Assembly (NCBI GenBank): GCA_025403435.1
Contig: CM046337.1
Coordinates: forward strand, 1,309,501-1,373,500
Length of the DNA stretch: 64,000 bases
Source of the DNA: Artocarpus heterophyllus
Lineage: Eukaryota > Streptophyta > Magnoliopsida > Rosales > Moraceae
Direction: 5' to 3'
This document shows, one piece after another, positions 24,290-36,099 of the stretch; the first letter of the stretch is position 1, and the number at the start of each line of letters is the position of its first letter. The notes under the pieces are model-generated. The model was not told the origin of the DNA. It was given only the letters and a program-made list of their open reading frames with translations, and ran no database searches. Position numbers and translations under genes: made by a program.

Positions 24290-24600
24290 GGTGGACTTAT
24301 TTAATTTTCTCGTTATGGGGGTTGCCGTTTCTCACAAGGCTTGATCGACTCCAATAATTTGCTCCCATCCGAAAGAGAGAAAGAGAGAGCAAAAATAAAA
24401 TTAAATAAAACCACAATCCCCTAATTTTGTTAGGTAAACCTTACGTCTCATCATTTTGGATGCTTTAATTTGGTAGGAAAAAAAAAATACTACTATTTGA
24501 TTTGGCCAACCAGCAAAGAGCATAGAGCTTTGTTTAACCATTTAATTAAAATAAAACTCGAAAGTTTTGAATTTCAAAAAGCTTAGATAATTCAAAGATG
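24290..24600. repeat. Duplicated intergenic module, copy 1
   Basis: Shares order and sequence with 27225-27540: TTTAATTTTCTCGTT, CACAAGGCTTGATC, GAAAGAGAGAAAGAGAGAGC, TAGGTAAACCTTA, TTTGATTTGGCC, TTTTGAATTTCAAAAAGCTT. It marks a segmental duplication around copies B and C. Confidence 0.75.
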
Positions 24601-26061
24601 AAATTTTTTTTAATCTTGTTACTAATAAAATAGTATGTCTTCATAAAAAAAAGTATACTATATGTTAGACTACGACCTACAGTTTTATGAGTATTAATGA
24701 TTTTTTTTAAAGGATGAAAAGGATTTGTTATGAGACAAAATATACGCAATATCCGTACATAAACTACACATTCTTAAAGTGGAGGTTTTCTCCAATATAT
24801 TGCTATATAGCACTTGCAGTCTGGTTTCCACCTCAATATTGAGTAAATTAATAATAAATGTATCAAATTCTTTATTGGAACTTCTGTATTTTTGCTTAAC
24901 AAAACGGAAAATGGAAAAACCATTTATTGGCATTTTTTTTTCTCTGGAATATTATACACAAATTCTTGAACTTCATTTTCTAATATACTGTACAAAATGA
25001 TTGTTAAGAGAGTCGATACTAGAGAGAAAAAAAATAGGGGCCATGGGAAAATATCCATCAGAGCCTTATATACCGTTGGGCGTTGGCTACTGATGATGGA
25101 CCTAGTTTATAATAAGAAATTCAACCACCACCCTGGACTTTTCTATTATTTGAATGGGACCTAAAAAATTATATAAAACAAGAATCCTCCAATTATTTGT
25201 GATTACAAATAGTGAAGTCAACATTATATGCTTTTTTATATGACTTGGTCTCTGCCCTTGTATTTTTCTTGCCCGCAATCAATGTTCTAATCAATGGAAC
25301 TTAAACATAAACAGGACAACTTGTGACGTGAATAGAATATAAAATAATACAAATAATTCCAAGCTCGGTCCTTTGCATAAGAAAAGTCTCCTCCAAAAAG
25401 TTGTTTTTGGGTTTTTTAGAAGTTATTTTGTAACTTTTTAAGTTTAAAAGTTGTTTTTAAAAATATTTTAATGATTTATAAAAGATATCTTTTGCTCTTT
25501 AAAAATATTTTTTGTCAAAATAATAAAATGTGGCTTCTTAAAAAATACTTCTGAAAAAGACTTTGAAACTTATACAGAGTGTTAATAATACATTATAAAC
25601 TCAAATATAATATTTTGTTTGTAACTTTTAAAAAAATTGCAATAATTTTGACCTAATAAACTTCTTTTAAAAATGTGGTTTCAAATACTTAATGAAAAGC
25701 TACAGTTGTTACTTTTTTTTCTTCTACTAAAAAAAAAAACATAAGTAAAAACTGCGCCAAACACACTATAAAAGTCTTCTAAATAAGAAAGAAAAGTTTA
25801 GAAGACGCCTATTAACATCACTCATTTTACTTTTTACATACCTACTCTTAGACCCCATGTTGTACTTATTACATCCATTTCAAAATACCAAAATAATCTT
25901 TACACCTAAATAAATTTTTCTTTTTTTTTGGTCTACCCACCAATATAACCAACCAAACATGATTACACCCAAGGAAACGTAATTTTTTTTTTTTATAAAT
26001 TTGATCAATTTGATACGTCAAAAAAAAAAAAAAAATCTTTTTTTTACACCTCGAGTCTATA
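24601..26061. other. Intergenic upstream of fragment C
   Basis: Very AT-rich. The block at 25390-25770 has long runs of A and T and may be a decayed element (it ends GCGCCAAACACACTATA). No gene found. A stretch near 24840-24900 (ATAAATGTATCAAATTCTTT) is also found after fragment E at 39305. Confidence 0.4.
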
Positions 26062-26659
26062 TCGGCAAACCTGTTGATGATGAACCAGAGGCAAACACAC
26101 ACTGCCATAAGAGGAACAAAAGGGTATGTTGCACCTGAATGGTTTAGGAACATGCCTATCACAACCAAAGTGAATGTCTATTGAGCCGTTTGGTATTGTT
26201 TTTAAAATCAATGAAAATGTTTTTGTTTTGAAAAATAAAAATCTTTAAAAATTATGCCAAAAGTGTTTTTAAAATTTTTGTTTCAAAAACGTATAAAAAC
26301 ATTTCTAAAAATTTTGATAACAAAAATAAACGAGGCCTATCATTTTAGTGTTGTACTACTTGAGATCATTTGCTGTAGTAGAAGTGTGGGTTTGGAGACG
26401 AATGACGATAGGAAAGAGATCTTGACAGATTGGGCTTACGATTGTTTCACGGAGGGAGCCTTAAGTGTTCTGGTGGATTGGAAGTTGAGGCATTGGATGA
26501 CACAAGAAGCTAGAGACTTATGTAATGGTGTCTATGTGGTGCATTCAAGAAAACCCTTCAGTTAGACCCACAATGAGGAAAGTTGAGCAATTGCTTAAAG
26601 GAGCTGTTGAAGTCCATGTTCCATCTTTCCCAATCCCTGCAGATTCTGTAACCAATTAA
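26062..26659 (+). pseudogene. Lectin receptor kinase 3' fragment (copy C)
   Basis: Only the C-terminal part of the kinase remains, from the end of the DFG region ([32 protein letters not shown]) to the final VTN and TAA at 26657-26659. It is closest to the intact copy at 36100. An AT-rich 155 bp insertion (26184-26338) splits it inside the YSFG motif, and downstream frame shifts occur around 26480-26520. Everything upstream of the activation loop is missing. Confidence 0.85.
26184..26338. mobile_element. Small insertion inside fragment C
   Basis: Begins GAGCCGTTTGGTATTGTTTT and ends AACAAAAATAAACGAGGC, which are roughly inverted. It is flanked on both sides by CTAT. Removing it restores the kinase YSFG context, so the boundaries are well fixed although the superfamily is not. 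Confidence 0.65.
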
Positions 26660-26756
26660 TCAAACCAAATGTTTTTACCATGTAAACATGTAAAGTAATT
26701 TGTAGTTTGTAGTTAGCAGTAGCTATGTATCTTGGGTGCTTGGTTTGCTGGGTAGA

Positions 26757-26893
26757 ATTATTGGTTAAAACTGTAAGCACTGTAGCATGTGAGAGTTTAA
26801 ATTGTAACTAACTTCTTTTTTTATCATAACATGTGAGAGCTTTATACCATTTTTAACTGAAATGTTGGTTAAAATTAACTTTACCAAACACAT
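26757..26893. repeat. Short relative of the 4853-5175 foldback element
   Basis: Contains GCACTGTAGCATGTGAGAGTTT and TAACATGTGAGAGCTTTATA in the same spacing as the left arm of the element at 4853, ending in TTTACCAAACAC. Confidence 0.55.
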
Positions 26894-27110
26894 ATAAAAT
26901 AATTTGGAGTTGTTCTTTTGAATCTACTTTCAAAGAATTTGTTCAAGGAACTTGATCAAGATTTGGTTGAGCGGGAGGTTCTAGAGAACAGCGTTGTGGG
27001 GAAAATAATTAAAAATAAATAAATAAAAGGAGAAAGAATTGACTTGATCAGAAGCTGCAAATCATACATTATGAATACATACTCTTTAAAAATGAATACA
27101 TACTCTTTTT
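26894..27110. repeat. Shared 3' flank module of the kinase array (copy after C)
   Basis: AATTTGGAGTTGTTCTTTTG, GGAGGTTCTAGAGAACAG and GGAGAAAGAATTGACTTGAT follow fragment C in the same order as downstream of 38571 and at about 39770-39960. Confidence 0.75.
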
Positions 27111-27224
27111 TTAAAAAAAATTTATTACCACTAGGCGATATTTGTAATCACGAGAAAAAACAATATACCTCAAATGAGAATAACACTTTAAAATAAATCA
27201 ATTTCACAAAGTCAAATTTGAAAA

Positions 27225-27326
27225 GACTTCTTTAATTTTCTCGTTTTGGGTTGCCTTCTCCCACAAGCTTGATCAACTCCCTTAATTTGCCGCCATCAGA
27301 AAGAGAGAAAGAGAGAGCAAATACAA

Positions 27327-27372
<46 letters not shown>

Positions 27373-27540
27373 TTATATAGCCCTAATTAGGTAAACCTTA
27401 TCGTTTTTCATCAATTTTGACATGCTTTAATTTGGCAGAAAAAATACTATTATTTGATTTGGCCTTAATTCAAAGAAAACTCGATAGTTTTGAATCTTCA
27501 AAAAGCTTAAGATAATTCAAAGTCGGATTTTTTTTCTTTT
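27225..27540. repeat. Duplicated intergenic module, copy 2
   Basis: Counterpart of 24290-24600. An (AT)n microsatellite at 27333-27362 has expanded in the middle of this copy. Confidence 0.75.
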
Positions 27541-27947
27541 CCGTGAGAGAATAAAAAAACTAAACGCTTTGCTAAATGACACAAGAGCAATCCTGTCTAA
27601 AGTCATAGGGTTACTGCCCGTTGTTAATAAACAGTGGCTCTTAATCTAAAAGTAGACTGTGTTGAGCAAATTTAATAGTAGTAAAATTTTCTGATAGCTA
27701 ATTTAACTCTTAAAAAGATAAAATTTCACCTGCTTTTTTCTAAATCAAGGGATTTTATGGATAAAGTGGCATGGCAAGAGACAAAAATGTGACGTTGAAT
27801 AGTGAAAAGTATGGGCAAGGCATGGTGTACATTTAATGAAAATTTTCTCCCTTTTTCTTTCAAAAGTGACGCCCGCTTTAGGTAGATTCTAAACAGGTTT
27901 TTGCCCCGCTTAAGTATTTATGAAACACTTTAATAATGAGTTAAAAC

Positions 27948-28486
27948 TAAGGGTCTGATTAGTTTATGTATTTTTTAGACTTAATGAGCTTGAATTTAGG
28001 TTTGAGTATAAAAAATCTTTTAGATACGTGTTTATTTCCCTCAAAATCTGAATCAAATGAGTATCAAGAAGGAATTCTAACTCTCCCTAAACTCTTGATA
28101 CTAAGATATTTTTACTACAATAAAAGTTGAAATTATCTCTCTTATATATGAGAAAAAATCATAACTTCTTCATTTGATATCTAATTGAGATTATTCTTTT
28201 TGCATTCTATTCCTTGTGAATAGAGGAATAAATTAAGATTTATATTGCAAGTTTTTTTAGGATCATTAACATTAAGATTTTGTTAGAATTTTTAATAAAT
28301 AAAAAACTATTTTCAATACCTCTCCAAACTCAAATTCTAATTTTATTCCATATTCAAATTAAAACTTAAATGCACATCCAAACATTAATTCTGATAACAG
28401 TTCAAATCACTAACTCAAATCCTAATTCAAATCACATAACTCAAATCAAATCATTAATTCGAATCCATTTACCAAACGAACCCTTA
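27948..28486. mobile_element. 539 bp hAT-like non-autonomous element
   Basis: Ends are TAAGGGTCTGATTAGTTTATG and, in reverse complement, TAAGGGTTCGTTTGGTAAATG. Flanks GTTAAAAC and GTGAAAAG match at six of eight positions, which fits an old 8 bp target duplication. The right half is made of repeated CAAATCA / AACTCAAATC words. No coding capacity. Confidence 0.6.
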
Positions 28487-30300
28487 GTGAAAAGTTAATC
28501 AAAGTTTAAGAAAAAGTCTATAAATAGACCCATCAATTTCAAAGCATCATTTTTCTCTCTCTCCCAAAATTCTCCTAAGGCAAAACTACTCATTTTCTCT
28601 CTTTCTCTTCCATTTTTCCTCCATAAGAAAGGACCTAATTTCTCTCTTGATTTCTCTCAAAATTCTCTCCCACCACTAGAAAATCACTAGTCAAAAATCA
28701 ATCTAAGGAGTTTGAAGGAACTCTCAAGAGTAGATCTCCAAGAGTATATACCTAAAGTTTTCTCTTTAAAGTTAAGAAAATAGTCTATGGTTTTATTTTA
28801 GTATTGTTGGCATGTAATGATTTTTATTTATGTTGATGTTACGGTTTTAGTGAGTTTATAATGATGTAATTTCAACATTATGTATGTTGAGCACGAAAAA
28901 GTTTAGAATCAAATTATGTTTTAAGTTTTAGAAGGGCTTGTTATTTTCTTTGACTCTAAAATAGATACTTTAAAGATTAACTTTAATATTGCTCGTGTTG
29001 GGTATGAACAAGAGCAGATTTAGGTTATGGTTTTATATGTTGAAGATTCTTCCACTTTCTTTTACTTTAAAAATGTCACTTTAAAGATTATTTTCAAAGT
29101 ATTCTTAAACATGGGAATATTTGAGTGACTGCAACATTAAAGACTTATATAAGATGTTAAAAACTGAAAATCTTGACTCTAAAACGATATTTCTAGTGTT
29201 TGTTTTTTAGCTATCCAGTGAGGTCGCAGCGAGGTTGTAAAGGAATTGTGACTTGGTTTGCGACCTTGGTAGTAAATGGCTTATACGTTTCGTTCCTACC
29301 TGTATTTTTCTATTTCAAAGCTCAGAACATTATTTTTAACTGTTTAATAAGACTTTCTTTGGAGCTACAATACGATTGATAGTCATTATTAACTCTTTTT
29401 CGTTAAGTGTTGCATGTGAAGTCGCGACTTGGGTTACGACCACAAGTTTGCAGAGTGTGTTCTATTTAAAAAACCAATTCGGTTTTCACTTCCGAGAGTT
29501 GAAACCATTTATTTAATTGTTTAGATTAATTCTATACAAACTACATATGCGATTGGTCATGATTTTTGGAAAATTTCATTGAGGTCATATGTGATGTTCC
29601 AACTTGAATTACAACCTTGATAATGTGAAATTCAAAACTGCGGAGTTTTTTTATGAACACATGGGTCTAAGGTATTCCTAAGGTCTCTATAACAACAACA
29701 ATACAATTTATGATAGTTCCAAGACTATTCGGTTATATATTTCAAGTGATGTTGTAAGTGATGTTGCAACACTTGTTGCAATATCTATAATGCAGTTTTG
29801 GTTTTTGAGAAAAAACGAACCGCAAAGAGTTTGAATCATAATTTTTATAAAATGCAAAATTTTTTAGTCTCGGTAAGGTAAAGAAACTTTCATGAAGAAT
29901 AGCTTTTGGAATTTTTAACTCTAAACTGACTTTTAATAGATTTATGTACAGATTATGTAAACGATAAAGTTTACAAAACTGTTTTTCATATATAATTTAT
30001 GGTGGTTTTAAAATTAACAAAGATTTAATGAATTGTAGAAGTCGATAAGCTTGACCACAACTTTATGATGCCGTTTACGGGTCTAACGCCCAAACCAACT
30101 CAAAAAGCCATGTTCAAATCAAAGTGTTGATTGTTTAGCATTTACAATGCCATAGACATGTTTAGATATTAGTAGGCTTTAGGCCTAACATTGCTAATAC
30201 AAGGATTTAATTATTTAGATAATTAAGTCATGAATTCAGTATAGATGATTAAAGGCAATTAAAGAAAATTAAATTATAAGGAGTAGATTAATTTAATCTT
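28487..30300 (+). repeat. Decayed LTR-type sequence
   Basis: CTATAAATAGACCC (28518-28531) followed by a CT-rich leader (TTTCTCTCTCTCCC) resembles the promoter and transcribed part of an LTR. Downstream AT-rich DNA to about 30300 has no coding frame. Boundaries are uncertain and class is not assigned. Confidence 0.4.
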
Positions 30301-30429
30301 TGTAACAAATATGAAACTTTTGTGATCCATTAGTAAGGAAAACATGTTCTAAGAAAGGATTAGGTTCCTTTATTATGCTAAATTTAATAGCATGAACTAA
30401 CAATACGCTCTCTATGGGTGTTCATCTGC

Positions 30430-31312
30430 AAAGTCTATAAATAGAGGATAGAGAACCTTGGCATATTAGTGATTTTTATTGCTGAAAATTTAGTAAGTAG
30501 GAATCTCGCCTACAGCATGAATATTTTCTAAGTAAAATATTTTAAATGTTTTATAAAAGTTATAAATGCTTGTTTATGTTGTGTTATAGTATGCGATACC
30601 ATGTCATATTGCATACATAAGTTAAGTTAAGAGTATTGTACCAACCTTCTGACTTACAGGGAAGATTCAAGGCCTCTCGACTTAGAAAGAGGTATACAAA
30701 TTGAGTTTAGTTCATAGTCTAGAGTTGTTGGGGACTTCACGAACTTTAACTTCTCGATGATCATGTGCTATGGCTATGTACAGACCAAGGGCCCTTTAGC
30801 TTCATAAAATTTGAACATAAATAAGCATAACTGGTACATGCATTTTTTATTATATATTCTCAAATGTTTTGCGAGACATTGTTCATACTTGCCGAGCAAA
30901 AGCTCATCCAAGTATGTTCACACTGCAAGTAAGATGTCTACTAGCAACCTCGGATGGATAGTGGTACAACAACGGACAATCTGTGGAGATGGAGAATGGA
31001 TGCCATGTATATTTTATTCTGCATTTAGTTTTGATAATTAAAACTTTTTATTTAAATAAATGTCGTACTAATGAAACAATGTTTGTATATTTTGGTGACA
31101 AAGATTGTAACTGTGCAGCCTTAGTCCATATGACTTTAGAATCTTTATGCTAATACATTATGTTATTATGTTTGTTGCAACAAAAGTAAGAATGATTTTA
31201 AGCAAAGTTAATCAGTAAGAAATTAAAAAAAAATTATTCTGCAAATTTTAGTAATTCTAATAAATGTACATTTAAGTAGTTAAGTAGTGGTCACATAGGT
31301 AGGATCATTACA
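30430..31312 (+). repeat. Gypsy-type LTR fragment, copy 1
   Basis: Carries TCTATAAATAGAGG (30434-30447). From about 30890 it parallels the LTRs at 34080-35092 and 62687-63890: GAGCAAAAGCTCATCCAAGT, a GGAGAATGGATGCC box, GCAGCCTTAGTCCAT, TTGCAACAAAAGTAAG and the terminus GTCACATAGGTAGGATCATTACA at 31290-31312 (the parts written here are shorter words of one stretch). Left limit not resolved. Confidence 0.55.
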
Positions 31313-33000
31313 TTAAAGAATACCAGTATGACCAAGCTTGTTCACATTTTGACGATGAGTAAATCTAGTGGAGTTTTTCACGGCCTTGGGTACACGGGTG
31401 GATGCACAAGCACAACACAACTTTTGTCTATGAGAGCACAATGTCTATGCTACCACTATCATCCAGTAAGAAATTTGTTCACATATCTGCTCCTTTATCA
31501 GGCACGTCTAACAGGTTTGTTTCTATTTGTCACTTTTATAATATAAAAAGGCCATATTTGACCTATGTGCTTTAAATTCTTAAAATCATTGAAAAGTGAC
31601 ATGATAAATAATTCATTCTTTTCCTGCAAATCAAAAAGAACTCTTAAATCTAAGATTGATTTAAATAGAACAGTTAGAAAAGATTGGATTTAAAATTTTG
31701 ATTTGTGTGTGAAAGAAAAACTCGAGTCCTATGATGCTTTCAAAGATTTATGCATGAAATTAAAGACTGCAAAGCAATTGATAGACATATTTTCTAAGGC
31801 ATTTGATACTCTTAGGTTCTAATCATTTAGAAAAGCATTAGGAATTTGTATTCTTTGATATGTATTTTAGTTTCTTTGCACTTAATGCATGCACATTGCA
31901 TTAGGCACATTTTGTGTACATGCTTATTATTTTCTATATAAAAATTTGAGAATTTAGTATGAAAAATAGTTGGTTAAATATGGATTATTTGAAAAGACTA
32001 TGTTTGTGCATAAGCCAATCTTGATTGTTATAGAGCTTTAACTAATTGATTTGTGTGCACTAAAACTATCATATTCTAAATGGATATTTGAGAATGCCCT
32101 AGTCTTGATCTTTTTTGAATTATACTGCAACTATTTTCTTGGATTCTTTTATGCAAATATAGCATGTTAGAAATAAATTATAAAAAAAAGAGTGAAAAAA
32201 AAGAGAAATAACTATCCACAAGTAATCTGTGCTTATGTATTACCAATACATAGAGGACGATTTACCATAGATGAAAACCCCTAAGTTCAATAAAGTTGAA
32301 TATAATAATGTTATAATAAATAGAAAATATATTTACATAATGTGCTTTTTAGATGATTAGGATAGTTGTAACATGTTTTTCAAAAATTTTGAGATGACAG
32401 GTTGTAAAAATTAAGAAGCTCTATTCAGACATGGTATGTTTACTCACACACATTTGGACTATATTTCTATGTTTTTGATAATTTTCGATTTGATTTATAT
32501 TCAAGCTATGTTGATTTTGAAGATAATCCATGTTTAAAAGACAAAAAGTAAATCTTAATTCCCACCAAATATATTTTTTATTTGTGTGTAGGTGTATCAT
32601 GATTATTTTCTACATTTTAGGTTTTTTTTGTTTGCATGCACATATTCACACTAGACAATAAAAAAAAGAAAACACACACACACACAATAACATTGTCATA
32701 TAGTTATCAAAAAGCTCCATGCATTATGTCTTTAGAAATTTTATCTGTCAATAGCTTGTAAGTCTGTCAAGAAAATTTTGGTTTGAAAAATTAAAAAATA
32801 TGAATTAATTCAGGAGGAGCAATGACTTGAATCGACATCATGCATATTGTTTCATTAGTTTAAAGGATCTTTATTTTTCAGTTTCCATACTTTCTTTTGA
32901 ATTTTTTTGTTAGACTAATAACTTTGACATTTTTTAACAAAATGGGGGAGTATATATTGGATTTTTCCAAATATACCAAAAGAGAAGATTGTTATGTTTT
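31313..33000 (+). mobile_element. Decayed copia (Sirevirus-like) polyprotein remnant
   Basis: The frame at 31328-31420 reads like the conserved GLGYTGG segment of copia polyproteins. Near 31740-31850 the translation LIDIFSKAFDTLRF, then a stop, then SFRKALGIC matches the end of copia RNase H. An A/G-rich polypurine-like tract AATGGGGGAG (32941-32950) and AAAAGAGAAGAT before TGTTATG (about 32978-32995) suggest where a 3' LTR begins. Stops are numerous; it cannot be functional. Confidence 0.5.
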
Positions 33001-33127
33001 TGAATTGGTATAATCGGCTTGTAATTATCCACAGAAAAAAATATTATCGATTTCTTTTAAGAGATAAATGTGGAAAAATATCAAAGTCTAGAACATTTTA
33101 TGCCAAGAAGATTTCAAAGATAAAGCT

Positions 33128-33863
33128 TGTAATGTCCTGAAAAATCCATAAATTGATAAGTATGATTAATTAAAGATTTTTCCATAACCACTCCATTAAG
33201 TACATAGGAAAGTGCACGTTTTGAGTTTATAAATACAAACTTCTATAAGAATTGAATTCAAGGTGAGAAATTTTCTGCAATGCCTAAAAAATTTACAAGT
33301 TTAAATCACGACTTAATCACGATGTATGATTATAAATTTTCTCAATTAGCACGCACTTTGAGAGTCTTAATAATTATAAGACTTTAGTAATAAACAATTT
33401 TATAATAACATAATTTAATGTGCTTCATGTGTGAAACATATAGTAAAATGTGATGTTATGATAGCACACTTGGATAATTAGAAATAATTATTCAATGTAC
33501 TAAACCAAGCTTTTATGATTTAATAATATCATGTATGGGTCAAAATATTAGTCTTTATGAGAATCTCAATTAGAACATTTAAATTGAGATTAATAAAAAA
33601 AAGTGGAGGAATTTTTGACTCAGAATAGTTATATGGAATTCTTACATGATGTCGGTTCAAATAAAAAAAATGATCAACAGCTCAACACCATAAATTGGAA
33701 AATGGTGAGCAAAAAAGTCATGAATATAAGATCGATTTTAATTTTAATGAGAACAGAAACATGATGAGAATTTCAAAAAAGTCATAAGGATTTTTGAAAG
33801 TTTGAAAGTTCTAATATCCTATATGCATACAGTTAGCTATTATACACGTTACTAATTATGTAA

Positions 33864-33901
<38 letters not shown>

Positions 33902-35092
33902 TAAACAAAAGGAGAACGTTAATGGAGTTCGCAAATGTTGACGAGCCTTTTAAGGCTGGCCCACTTAATAAGATAAGTTAAAGCTTAAATAATTAAGCAT
34001 AAAACAAGTTGATAAGCAAGCATAAATTATTCATACATGTTTTTATTAAAATGATTTTTAATCATGTTTTACAAGCCTAATTTCCTACATGCTGAGCAAA
34101 AGCTCATTTAAGTATGTTTATATTGTAGGAAGAAAACCTGTCAGTGACACTTGATAAGTATTGGTAAGCAGCAGACAAATGGTGAAGTTGGGAATGAATA
34201 CCACTTACGTAAATGTAACATTTTTCCATTTTTAGTTTACAAAATTATGCATGTTTTTATTTAATGAAATTATGTACCCATTAAAAAGTAAATGAGATTA
34301 TGTAAGTATGTCTAGAAAACCGGAGTTATAATCATACAACCTTGGTCTATAGAACTTTAAGATTTAAAAATATTGCAATAGAAAATGCAACAAATACACG
34401 AAAATTTTCAAGTAAGAAAATTATAAAATTATTTAGAATTAAAAATGTTTATAAGAGTTTTATGTTAAATTAAGAAAGGATTTTAATTAATATGATTTAT
34501 GAGTTTATTATTATGAAGATTTAAATAATTATGCTTTAAGAAATTAATATGTTAGACTTAAGAGAATAAATTATAAGAAATTATTATTATGTTAAGTTTA
34601 AATAGAATAAGATTTAAGAAATCTATGTGTTAATTTTAAGATAATAAATTATAAAAAAATATAACAATAATTTAAGGAATGATTTAAAAAGCGTTTAAAA
34701 TAAGAATGTATAACGATATTTAATTTAGAATTCTTTTAGAAATATTTTCATTTAAATTAAGAAATAGTTTCTAAATAATTATCTTTATGTTTTAAAGAAA
34801 GGTTCTAAGAAATTATTAATATTATATTTTAAGAAATTAATGTTATGATGTATGTAAAGAATTAAGTCTTTAAAAATTATGATTTTGTTAAAACATAATA
34901 ATTATTATTATTACATCATTATTATGTTTAAAAAAGCAATATTTCTTTAAAAGAAATATTTTAGGAAATCATTATCAGGATTTCGTTTTAGAGAAAAAAA
35001 AATTATTCTACAATTTAAGTACTTTATGTTAAAGCATGTTTAAAATCAAGATTAAGTAATTAAGTAATAGTCACATAGGTAGGATAGTTACA
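33128..35092 (+). mobile_element. Gypsy-type solo LTR, copy 2
   Basis: Starts TGTAATGTCCTG and ends GGTAGGATAGTTACA, a variant of the TGTAACGACC...GGTCGTTACA termini typical of many plant gypsy LTRs. It contains TTTATAAATACAAAC (33225-33239) and, from 34080, the words shared with 30890-31312 and 62687-63890. No internal region adjoins it. Flanking pentamers (AAGCT, AATGC) do not match, so its insertion history is unclear. A (TAA)n microsatellite lies inside at 33867-33902. Confidence 0.55.
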
Positions 35093-35860
35093 AATGCAAT
35101 GTGTTTGAAGGATTTCCTAAGCCTAATTCAAATTTCTAATCAGAATCTAAGTCTATCTATCTTAATTTGGAGAACAAGTTTGATTTGAAAAATGATTGAA
35201 AAATTGAATTAAAGGAGGATTTATCTATTGTTTATTAAAGCTGAGACTTGGATGCGATTTAGTGGTTTTAAGTCAAGAATGTATGATTTAAGAGAGAGAT
35301 CACAAGTTCCAGTGACAGATCGCATTAGTTTTGAAATTGAAGTTCAAATATGTGACAACAGATTTTGTGATAATTTGAAATTTTGATAAACTTTCACTAC
35401 CTATAAAAGGAGAACGGGTCTGGGATTTTTCCATGGAGTTTCCAAAAGGCAACCAAGCATAAAGGAAGTGGGAATTCGTCCAAGTATTTTTTGGAAAAAG
35501 GTACATCATTTTTCAAGAGGAGAATTTGCAGTTTTAGGGAGAAAACATTCTGCAGTAGACAGGAGTCTAGTGAAGCAGATCAAAGACGAGTGGTGCTTGC
35601 TAAACAAGGCTATAAGAAGTAGAGCAACACAGGCGTTAATCACTAAGAGGGAGTCTTAAATTGAATAAGTACAATTGGTATTTGTAAATAGGTTCTCTTA
35701 GTGGATTATTCAACATCTGAGAGTGACCCATAAGCATAGGTTTTATAACCGAGTAACAGTAAAATTTGATGTGTTCTTTTTCTTATTTTATATGTTGGTA
35801 ACTTTTAATTAATCAGACTTTAATTAAAAATTGATAATTTTCTAAAACAGATCCTTCAAA
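35093..35860 (+). repeat. 3' part of a copia/Sirevirus-like LTR
   Basis: CTATAAAAGGAGAACGG (35400-35416) begins a leader. It ends with TCTTAGTGGATTATTCAACA and a CCGAGTAACAGTAAAATTT stretch (35696-35770), the layout of the R/U5 end of Sirevirus LTRs. The matching 5' part may be 32989-33127, with the gypsy LTR nested between. Confidence 0.4.
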
Positions 35861-36019
35861 TACAAGCTTATTTCTATGTGTTTTTGTCAATATTTGTGTG
35901 TGTGTATAAAAGAAAAGTCTAACAGATAAAAGTCTCGAGTACTTCTAGTCTTCCAAATAGAAAGAAAATTTTATTACGGCTGTTGTAGCCAAGTCATTAT
36001 TGCGCGTTCCCCGGTCGTC

Positions 36020-36026
36020 TATAAAG
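36020..36026 (+). promoter_or_regulatory. TATA box of intact kinase copy D
   Basis: TATAAAG lies 80 bases before the start codon at 36100. The whole region 35890-36099 (AAAAGTCT..CTCG.GTACT..AGTCTTCCAA, GTGAAGCAG, CTTGTTCAAG before ATGGCT) is mirrored at 40850-41055 upstream of fragment F. Confidence 0.65.
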
Positions 36027-36099
36027 TGAAGCAGAAAACTTAACAAAAAGAGTAGAGAAAAAAAAACAACACATAAGCCCCTTGTATCTTGTTCAAGCC

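Noticed and set aside
32640..32690. Short AC/CA repeats as a CRISPR-like or satellite array
   Set aside because: Simple (CA)n microsatellite; no spacer structure, and the DNA is plant nuclear.
36082..36099. Six extra in-frame codons before the copy D start
   Set aside because: They begin with TTG, not ATG; the plant start is the ATG at 36100. The same applies to the codons before 20703.
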